In this document: in pieces, positions 7,315 to 13,441 of the stretch
Numbering within the stretch: the stretch's first letter is position 1
How the letters are laid out: each line of letters starts with the position of its first letter
DNA from: Sporisorium sorghi
Lineage: Eukaryota > Basidiomycota > Ustilaginomycetes > Ustilaginales > Ustilaginaceae
Direction of reading: 5' to 3'
Length of the DNA: 13,441 bases
NCBI GenBank assembly: GCA_023212695.1
Contig: JALCCG010000420.1
Coordinates: 1 to 13,441, forward strand
Notes under the pieces: generated by a model
Database searches by the model: none
Seen by the model: only the letters and a program-made list of their open reading frames with translations
Told to the model about the DNA's origin: nothing
Made by a program: the position numbers and the translations under genes

Positions 7315-10300
7315 ATGAGCGCCGTCACCCCGACCAGCCCGGGCTTCCCGCTCACCATGGGCACAGGCGCAATGGCCGCCCAGTTTGCAGGTCCATCTTC
7401 CAACGCCGGCAGTCCACGCTCACGTCCAACAACGCCACTCTCAGCAGGCTTTATCCCGCCCGGTCCCACCTACGATGACCTCACCAGGTGGCAAGACGCC
7501 GATGTGGCCGCCTGGCTCAACGCCACTCGTCTCGGCCACTACGCCTCCACCTTTGCCGAGCACGACATTCGCGGTTCCGTCATCCTCGACGTCGACCAAG
7601 CCGCGCTCAAGGAGATGGGCATCACCATGGTCAAGGACCGCGTCCGCATCTCGGCTGCCATCAAGCTGCTCAACAAGCGCTGTGCCGAATCCGCCATCGC
7701 TCGCAGACCCAGTGTTGTCTCCATACCACCGCTCTCGCCCTTGGCTTCCCATGCGCTCTACGCCAACGAAGGCGAAATCGAGTATCTTCAGCATGACCCC
7801 TCCACCGATCCATCGGCCGACAGTCAGAATCAGAGCTTCGGTCTCAACTCGATGGGCATGCGAAGAGGCCAGATGCGTCCTCCGCCGCTCACCTTGAAGC
7901 AGTCCACCTCTCGAGGCATGCCAGGCTACGCCTCGCCCGCCAGCTCGCTCAACAACAGCCAAGGCTTCGGCCTCAGCACTGCTCGCGGTCTCACTCCTGG
8001 AGCCGCTCGTGGGAGCGTCTGGAACACGTCCTCGTCCACCGGCTCCTCCAAGCCAAGCACCGCGGACGGCGCTCTTCACCGCAAAGTCAACTCGATCGGA
8101 AGCGTCGCCGCCCCCGCCATCGCTGGTGCCGCCACAGTTTCGTCGTCGCGCAACCCTTACGGCCACGCCGTCCAGTCCAATCGACCCAGCACCGCCACCG
8201 GCGCCAGTGGCTACTCCAACGCGCCAGCGTCGCAACAGACGCGAGGCACTCTCACATCCAGCAGTCCAACCGGCGCATCGTTTGGCAGCAACGCCGGTGC
8301 CAACGCAGGCCGGCCGTCCACCGCAACAGGTGCGCAATCGTATTCTAGCAACGTGCCTGGCGGGTCTTCAGGTAGAGATGGCTATTCGCCACTAACGCCC
8401 ATCTCGGAATCCAACTCGCTCGGCAACACGCCCACCACCCCTTCCGGCATCCAGCAACAGCAGCAGGCCGCAGGCTACTCGGTGGGACGTGGTCCATTTG
8501 CTGCTTCCCAGCGCTACGCCGCCTCCTCCGCACCTTCACAGCAGCAGTCGTCCTCCGCAAACACACTGAGGCGCATCGACAGCGGCGAGGGCTACAATCT
8601 CGCTGGCTACCAGAACCCCAACCCTCCCACCTTGGAAGACCTCAAACGGAGAACCATCAAGTTCATCAGCGAAGAGGACAACACCACCCGCATCGTCAAC
8701 GTCAGCGACTGTCGCGACGCCTACGATGTCATGGCGCGCGTGCTCAAGAAGTTCGGCAAGCCTCCCAGCGGCAACAGCTACACACCCACCGCTGATCAGG
8801 GGCCAACAGGCGACGAGCTTGGTGCAACCGAGACCTGGGGCATCTTTGCCACCAGTGCCGATGGCCAGAACACCAAGGCGCTTTCCGACAACGAGCTGCT
8901 CGCCATCTGTCACGCCCCGCAGCCGCACAATCCGCTTCGAGAGCGTGGTCTCACGTTGAGACGCATTCCCAACCATCTGCCCGGCGAGGATGCACGCAAG
9001 GTTCCCGTGCGCTCAGGCAGGAACAAGCTCGAGGCCTTCTTCGGAGAGCGCATGCCTGTAGCGCAGATGCAGCCCGCTGGGCCCGGCTCGGGCACCAACG
9101 GAGACGAGGGCGATGCCGGCAGCGTCACCATCAGCGGCAAGAAGATGAAGCGCGCCTCCACCGTCAGCATCATGTCGGGTCTCGGTGTCGGTCCGTTCAG
9201 CAGCAGCAGTCACAGCCACAACCAGGCTGGCAGCAGTCACAACACTGGCAGGGCCGATGCCAAGTTCTCCTCGAAGAAGGAGAACAAGCACATCTCGCCG
9301 CCTCCCGTCACGAGCAAGCCCAGCAAGATTCGCAACTTTTTCGGCCAGCGTCCTCCCTCGGAACTCATCAACACCAACCTCGCCGACTTCTTCCCCTCGA
9401 CCGATTCCAAGGCCCTCCAACGCACTGCCAGGCGTTCCATCTACGGCCGTGCTTCCGCCAGCACGCGTTCCAAGCGCAACAGCACCTGGAGCTTTGTCGC
9501 CGACCCGGATGCGCCGCCCCTGCCCAACAAAGAGTCGCTCGATGGCCACTCGACGCCCCTCGAGCGCTCTTCCGTATCGATCCGAGACCGCGGCACTACT
9601 CCCATCATCCGGATCGGTTACGACTCGCGGTCCGAGGACGACCATTCGAGCAACGCGCATCGTGCATCGTCCAGCTCCCACCTAGGTTTGCAGCAGCCCG
9701 TGACCGGTCCGCCGACGCTGCCTCCCGTTGTTGGCCGGGACTCGCTCGACGAGTGGTCGCGCGATCTCAAGGCGGTCGGCTCGCCTGTGTCCGAGGCCAG
9801 TGCCACCTTCCCGGCTGGAAAGCGTGGTCTTGGCGCTGAGCCGTCACACTCGGCGCACCAACAGTCGCCCTCGCAAGGCAGCTATCGACCCCCCGTGTCG
9901 CGTCGTGCCTCGGGCGAGAGCGCAAGGAGTCGACGCAGCCTGGCTTCTCAGGTTCGACACGGTCTCAGCGCCGCTCGCGAGCGCAACGCCGATGCGGCCA
10001 GCTTGCTCACCGTCGATGAGATCACGCAAGAGGTCGAGAACAGGAGGGAAAGCATCTCGCTCGCCGGAGCCGGAGGAGGTTGGGTCGTTGACGAGGACGG
10101 CGTGCCCATTCCCATCCCAGGCGCCTCGTCCGCACGATCCTCATCCGCCGCTGCCTCGACGCGGCCTTCCAGCGGCGTCTCCTCATCGTACGTCCACAGC
10201 GGCCACGCTGGCCACGACGACGACGAAAGCCAGAGCGACGAAGAGGCCAACCAGTCCTCTGATCTCGAAGGCGCGCCGCGCACCAAAAAGGCACGCAGCA

Positions 10301-11868
10301 TCGTCTCGAAAGCGGCGTCCATCCACACTGCCGCCAGCAAGCGCGCCTCTTCCGTGCTCCAGGCTCCCGGTGACGAGGCCGACCGTCATCTGGGCGATCC
10401 AATGGCCGTTGCGCGCAGCACCACCTCGCGCGCTAGCTCAGTGTCGGAACTGCGACGCTCGATCGATGACCATGGCGACTATAGCGACGGCGAATCTGGC
10501 TCCGACTTTACCGACTCGGAACTCGACTCGGACGGCTCGGATACCGACCAAGACGACCAAGCCAACGACGTCTATCTGCCGGCTTCCAACAAGGCCCCCA
10601 TCAAGTGGCACAAGGGCGCGCTCATCGGTGCTGGTTCTTTCGGCAACGTCTTCCTCGGCATGAACGCCAAGACGGGTCTCCTGATGGCCGTCAAGCAGGT
10701 CGAGCTGCCCTCGGGCGATTCTCACTTGGACCAACGCAAAAAGGGCATGCTCGACGCGCTCGAACGCGAGATCAAGCTGCTTAAGACGCTCGAGCATGAA
10801 AACATCGTCCAGTACCTCGACTCCTTCGCTGACGGCTCGCATCTCAACATTTTTCTCGAGTACGTCCCCGGTGGCTCGATCGTTGCGCTCCTCCGCAACT
10901 ATGGCGCGTTCGAGGAGCCGCTGGTGCGCAACTTTGTGCGCCAGATCCTCAAGGGTCTCTCGTTCCTGCACAACCGCGGCATCATGCATCGCGACATAAA
11001 GGGCGCCAACATCCTGGTCGACAATAAGGGTGGCATCAAGATTTCCGATTTCGGTATCAGCAAGAAGGTCGAGTCGGATCTGGTGCTTGCGACGAACAAG
11101 GGTGGTGCGGCGGGTGGTGTTGCCGGCGGAGCCGCGCACAGGCCGAGCTTGCAGGGCAGTGTGTTTTGGATGGCGCCCGAGGTGGTCAAGCAGACGAGCT
11201 ACACGATCAAGGCGGACATCTGGTCGCTCGGCTGTCTGGTCGTCGAGATGATCTCCGGCACGCATCCGTGGGCCGAGCTGAACCAGATGCAGGCGCTCTT
11301 TCAGATCGGCATGGGCCGCAAACCCAGCCTCCCGGACGAGATCAGCAACGAGTGCAGGGACTTTTTGGAAAAGACGTTCGAGCTGGACTACAACGACCGG
11401 CCGTCGGCGGACGAGCTGTTGAACCATGCATTTATGGGCAGCGAGATGACGTTCCCGCCTTCGACCGCGGGTGCTGACGACGAGGATGTGGCAAATGGTG
11501 GTGCGGGTGCAGAGGCGGAGGGAGGGGATACGACGATGCTCACTGTGGATGGAGAGGGTGCGACGCGGGAGACAAAGGACGGCAAGCGTCCGACGCGGTC
11601 CAAGTCGACCAGGAGGCTGGAGCGCGAGAAGCGGCACAAGGAGGCTGCTGCTGCGGCGGCGGCTGCGGCGGTCGATTCAGGCGCACCAAACACGCCCACT
11701 AGCCACACTGCGGGCGGCGAGTCGGAGACCGTCAAGTCGTCCATAGCTGCATCGGGCGGCGGGATGGCGGAAAGCGTGTCGACGTCGTCGATCGCCACAG
11801 CTCGGGGTACAGCCGCAGTGGGGGTCGAAGAGGCCGGTGCTCACGATGTAGGAAGTGGAGATGCCTGA
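7315..11868 (+). CDS. kpp4: Kpp4/Ubc4-type MAPKKK (Ste11 class): SAM, Ras-association and kinase domains
   Basis: The 1517-residue protein has a SAM domain (about 57-123), a Ras-association domain (about 446-549) and a C-terminal serine/threonine kinase domain (about 1096-1373). Catalytic elements are intact: P-loop GAGSFGNV (1105-1112), lysine K1127, HRDIKGAN (1225-1232), DFG (1245-1247) and APE (1287-1289). GSVFWMAPEVVKQ is typical of Ste11-class MAPKKKs. In U. maydis, Kpp4/Ubc4 works with the adaptor Ubc2 and activates Fuz7/Ubc5 and then the MAPKs Kpp2 and Kpp6, controlling mating and plant infection. The linkers are long, Ser/Pro-rich and probably disordered. They carry SP/TP clusters, two FFG motifs (571-581, 671-681), and an acidic stretch (about 1051-1086) just before the kinase. 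An Ala run lies near 1445-1455. The ATG at 7315 is preceded by an in-frame TGA and is followed by the SAM domain at a normal distance. No intron is needed. Confidence 0.93.
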   Translation: MSAVTPTSPGFPLTMGTGAMAAQFAGPSSNAGSPRSRPTTPLSAGFIPPGPTYDDLTRWQDADVAAWLNATRLGHYASTFAEHDIRGSVILDVDQAALKEMGITMVKDRVRISAAIKLLNKRCAESAIARRPSVVSIPPLSPLASHALYANEGEIEYLQHDPSTDPSADSQNQSFGLNSMGMRRGQMRPPPLTLKQSTSRGMPGYASPASSLNNSQGFGLSTARGLTPGAARGSVWNTSSSTGSSKPSTADGALHRKVNSIGSVAAPAIAGAATVSSSRNPYGHAVQSNRPSTATGASGYSNAPASQQTRGTLTSSSPTGASFGSNAGANAGRPSTATGAQSYSSNVPGGSSGRDGYSPLTPISESNSLGNTPTTPSGIQQQQQAAGYSVGRGPFAASQRYAASSAPSQQQSSSANTLRRIDSGEGYNLAGYQNPNPPTLEDLKRRTIKFISEEDNTTRIVNVSDCRDAYDVMARVLKKFGKPPSGNSYTPTADQGPTGDELGATETWGIFATSADGQNTKALSDNELLAICHAPQPHNPLRERGLTLRRIPNHLPGEDARKVPVRSGRNKLEAFFGERMPVAQMQPAGPGSGTNGDEGDAGSVTISGKKMKRASTVSIMSGLGVGPFSSSSHSHNQAGSSHNTGRADAKFSSKKENKHISPPPVTSKPSKIRNFFGQRPPSELINTNLADFFPSTDSKALQRTARRSIYGRASASTRSKRNSTWSFVADPDAPPLPNKESLDGHSTPLERSSVSIRDRGTTPIIRIGYDSRSEDDHSSNAHRASSSSHLGLQQPVTGPPTLPPVVGRDSLDEWSRDLKAVGSPVSEASATFPAGKRGLGAEPSHSAHQQSPSQGSYRPPVSRRASGESARSRRSLASQVRHGLSAARERNADAASLLTVDEITQEVENRRESISLAGAGGGWVVDEDGVPIPIPGASSARSSSAAASTRPSSGVSSSYVHSGHAGHDDDESQSDEEANQSSDLEGAPRTKKARSIVSKAASIHTAASKRASSVLQAPGDEADRHLGDPMAVARSTTSRASSVSELRRSIDDHGDYSDGESGSDFTDSELDSDGSDTDQDDQANDVYLPASNKAPIKWHKGALIGAGSFGNVFLGMNAKTGLLMAVKQVELPSGDSHLDQRKKGMLDALEREIKLLKTLEHENIVQYLDSFADGSHLNIFLEYVPGGSIVALLRNYGAFEEPLVRNFVRQILKGLSFLHNRGIMHRDIKGANILVDNKGGIKISDFGISKKVESDLVLATNKGGAAGGVAGGAAHRPSLQGSVFWMAPEVVKQTSYTIKADIWSLGCLVVEMISGTHPWAELNQMQALFQIGMGRKPSLPDEISNECRDFLEKTFELDYNDRPSADELLNHAFMGSEMTFPPSTAGADDEDVANGGAGAEAEGGDTTMLTVDGEGATRETKDGKRPTRSKSTRRLEREKRHKEAAAAAAAAAVDSGAPNTPTSHTAGGESETVKSSIAASGGGMAESVSTSSIATARGTAAVGVEEAGAHDVGSGDA

Positions 11869-12274
11869 GTCGTGTTGTGGAATGGCCAAAGGCGTTTCAG
11901 TGCTTGATCGGTTTTGTTCGTGTGTCTTGATGGAGTTGTCGTGTTTGAAAGCGAGCAGTGCGGGCTCAGTTGGCAGTGTGAGCGTTCCCGCAATTCAATG
12001 ACTTGCCCGACGGAGACTTGTAAACGTGCGGCTGGTGACGAGAAGAATCTGCGTAGGCACAGCTAGCGACTTGGCATTTCATCCACCTCGATTCATCTGT
12101 CCCACCCCTGTTATTTCGCCATCGTCATCGCTTTGATAAGCACGTCTTCGCCATTCGGATCACCTCGACAGTCTACTCTCTTTTTTCAATTGAACTCGCT
12201 CGCCGCACCACCTCAAACTCGCGCTCTCATATTACGGCGACTCAGGAGCACCGACTCGATCTCGCCACTGCACC
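11869..12274. other. 3' flank of the MAPKKK gene
   Basis: No gene, RNA or strong repeat is visible. The part from about 12075 to 12270 is pyrimidine-rich on the plus strand and looks like the upstream region of another plus-strand gene, ending at the ATG at 12275. Confidence 0.5.
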
Positions 12275-12443
12275 ATGTCAACCTGAGGAGTACTTGGGAA
12301 GCCGACGCGTCAGGAGGACAACGGGTCCTAGGGATGCGGCGCTTCGCGAAAGCGGGGTCAACTCAGAGGAGATGGGGGCCGAGGAGGGCGAGCTCACAGA
12401 CAGGCAGGAGGGAGATCGAGCTGGCATTGCGCATCTGATGACA

Positions 12444-12480
<37 letters not shown>

Positions 12481-12970
12481 GATCATGTATGTGCAGTTGG
12501 CATTGCAATCAAAGCTCGTGCTCGCTGCGATGGTTTCGTCGATGGTGCTCGCCCTCGAGTTCGCCATGGCCGACTCGATGCATTGATCACCGCAACAAGT
12601 TAGTCGGCTGGAATCCCGCCGCGCTCGCCGAGATGATCGAGGCCGGTGCACTCGTCCGCACTCTTACGCCTGTGCAAAGCTGCTCGCGCCTGGCCCTTGG
12701 CGCCGACTGGGGTCTGCTCAGCGCATCCGACGAGGCGCGCATCAGTGTACACGTACTCTACCACCATCGACAGCAGCAACAGCAACCGCGATCACCAGCA
12801 AACAACCACCGTCGCCAACAAGCGCCTCCAGCGCTACCATCCACGATGGCCCGCTCAACCCAGACGTCGCCGCGACCAGCGTCAGCCATCCCGACGCGAT
12901 CAAAGCAGCGCCGCCCAACACAGCCCATCGTCCTTCCGGTGAGCTGCTGACACCCCTTCGTAAGCGCTAG
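12275..12970 (+). pseudogene. Possible decayed protein gene with several frame changes
   Basis: I do not recognise this gene. Coding-like composition on the plus strand moves between frames. An ATG at 12275 reaches a stop after three codons, and the next phase then reads PEEYLGSRRV and a charged stretch (12282-12439). A hydrophobic stretch with MYVQLALQSK and LVLAAMVSSMVLALEF follows in another phase (12485-12583). NPAALAEMIEAGALVRTL and LLSASDEAR follow in the earlier phase (about 12597-12745), with roughly three quarters of codons ending in G or C. A Thr/Ser-rich part comes next (about 12745-12830), then a last phase ending SGELLTPLRKR and TAG at 12968-12970. No suitable GT-AG introns join these parts. 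Alternatively, the phase open from 12294 to 12950 (218 codons, first ATG 12372) could be an intact gene, but its middle reads as Cys/Trp-rich, unlikely protein. Confidence 0.3.
12444..12479. repeat. (ACG)12 microsatellite
   Basis: Twelve perfect ACG units lie inside the putative decayed gene. They read as poly-Thr or poly-Asp depending on frame. Slippage here changes length in multiples of three, so it does not itself explain the frame changes around it. Confidence 0.95.
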
Positions 12971-13253
12971 CTCTGCCCCCTCGTCTGTGTTCCAGCGTAT
13001 CCTTGATTCGAGCTTGTGTCTCGGCGGTCTCCAGCATTTCGACGTATTCATGCGTCCTCTGGGGCTCGTTGAGGAAAGCTCCCAGTCCGTGCTGGTACAG
13101 CGCAAGAAGATCATAGAGTTCGATCGCTTTGCCTAGTTCGTCTGGATCGAATCTGACTCTCACGAAGCGTTCCTCGCATTTGACCTTGGCTTGGACTACC
13201 CAAGTCCCTCTATGATTTGTGATCCCGCGCAGACCAGACCGGCCTGTTAGGCC
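12900..13253 (-). CDS. Unidentified minus-strand open frame, partial or gene remnant
   Basis: This 117-codon frame between stops has no ATG until near its middle (13035-13037), so it can only be an exon, a truncated gene or a remnant. From about 13000 to 13202 it reads as a plausible soluble, helical protein: CEERFVRVRFDPDELGKAIE, then YDLLALYQHGLGAFLNEPQR, then VEMLETAETQARIKDTLEHR. Its second codon positions are AT-rich, as in real coding DNA. The plus strand is in exactly opposite codon phase and is also open here (13002-13133), so composition alone does not settle the strand. The tail overlaps the end of the putative decayed plus-strand gene. I recognise no family. Confidence 0.25.
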   Translation of the reverse strand, partial: GLTGRSGLRGITNHRGTWVVQAKVKCEERFVRVRFDPDELGKAIELYDLLALYQHGLGAFLNEPQRTHEYVEMLETAETQARIKDTLEHRRGGRASAYEGVSAAHRKDDGLCWAALL

Positions 13254-13279
13254 TCAAGGGTCTGGTGACCTCGCGAGGT
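13233..13279. repeat. Nested hairpin followed by a 12-bp palindrome
   Basis: ACCAGACC (13233-13240) pairs perfectly with GGTCTGGT (13259-13266). Inside it GGCCT (13241-13245) pairs with AGGCC (13249-13253) around a GTT loop, leaving a five-base bulge on the 3' side. This gives 13 base pairs in all. The perfect palindrome ACCTCGCGAGGT (13268-13279) follows directly. No tRNA cloverleaf could be fitted. Confidence 0.7.
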
Positions 13280-13441
13280 GTTGTCGAGTGGTGCTGGAGT
13301 AGCGAGGCTTGAGGCGAGGGGGTCCTGGGACTACTTGGAGGTCCAGGTTCGTCAAGTGCACGCGGGGTGTTCTAGGAATGGTCTGAGATTTCCACCTACA
13401 GGTGTGAGTAGAGAAAATACAATTGACAAGCTAAGACAAGG
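13280..13441. other. Right-end sequence, no gene seen
   Basis: The sequence is G-rich at first and AT-richer from about 13405. It contains more inverted repeats: CTTGAGGC (13308-13315) complements GCCTCAAG (13251-13258), and CACCT (13393-13397) complements AGGTG (13400-13404). No coding frame is persuasive. It may be the edge of a repeat or of another gene outside the window. Confidence 0.4.

Noticed and set aside
7441..8337. 298-codon minus-strand frame opposite the MAPKKK N-terminus
   Set aside because: It is Gly/Arg-rich, without domain or promoter context, and lies wholly within the SAM-containing part of the kinase gene.
9728..10663. 311-codon frame in another phase of the MAPKKK gene
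   Set aside because: Its Arg/Pro/Thr-rich translation is a compositional by-product of the Ser-rich linker; the kinase frame is continuous across it.
10438..11637. 399-codon minus-strand frame opposite the kinase domain
   Set aside because: The plus strand encodes intact kinase motifs throughout. The antisense frame lacks any recognisable domain and is a GC-bias shadow.
12939..12995. Possible 57-nt intron (GTGAGC to CAG) joining the 12294-12950 frame to 12996-13136
   Set aside because: Phases do match, but the only good branch-point word (CTGAC at 12946) lies too close to the donor. The exon it would join has an unlikely Cys/Trp-rich middle.
13245..13441. TGTTAG at 13245 as the 5' end of an LTR retrotransposon
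   Set aside because: The hexamer resembles copia-type LTR starts, but it lies in the inner stem and loop of a hairpin spanning 13233-13266. No matching LTR end, primer-binding site or target duplication can be seen.

Overview
The window looks like nuclear DNA from a basidiomycete smut fungus (Ustilago/Sporisorium/Pseudozyma-like). The evidence is moderately GC-rich DNA, long intronless genes with GC-rich third codon positions, pyrimidine-rich upstream regions, many long A/T homopolymers between genes, and a SAM-RA-kinase MAPKKK that matches the Kpp4/Ubc4 (Ste11-class) kinase of Ustilago maydis. The family calls rest on recognised protein motifs; the species is inferred.

Layout. Positions 1-416 are the 3' flank of the first gene and hold a 44-nt T run. 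417-2147 (minus) encodes Utp15, a WD40 protein of the U3 snoRNP/SSU processome. 2148-4992 is a 2.8-kb divergent intergenic region with two long A tracts, a (GAA)11 repeat, a palindrome and short direct repeats; I see no convincing gene in it. 4993-6189 (plus) encodes a secreted, probably GPI-anchored ThuA-domain protein. 6190-7314 is the kinase upstream region, with an A/G homopolymer block, three short upstream ORFs and a TATA-like box. 7315-11868 (plus) encodes the 1517-residue Kpp4-type MAPKKK. From about 12275 to 12970 there is coding-like sequence that changes frame several times, which I read as a decayed gene. A short minus-strand frame without a start lies at 12900-13253. The right end (13233-13404) is rich in inverted repeats.

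The three clear genes do not form a pathway. Utp15 acts in nucleolar rRNA transcription and processing, the ThuA protein at the cell surface, and the MAPKKK in pheromone/virulence signalling. No multi-gene novel system is visible. The most interesting signals are three: conserved internal repeats in the kinase's non-catalytic half, an unusually long Gly/Ala-rich activation segment, and the frame-hopping locus with structured DNA at the right end.
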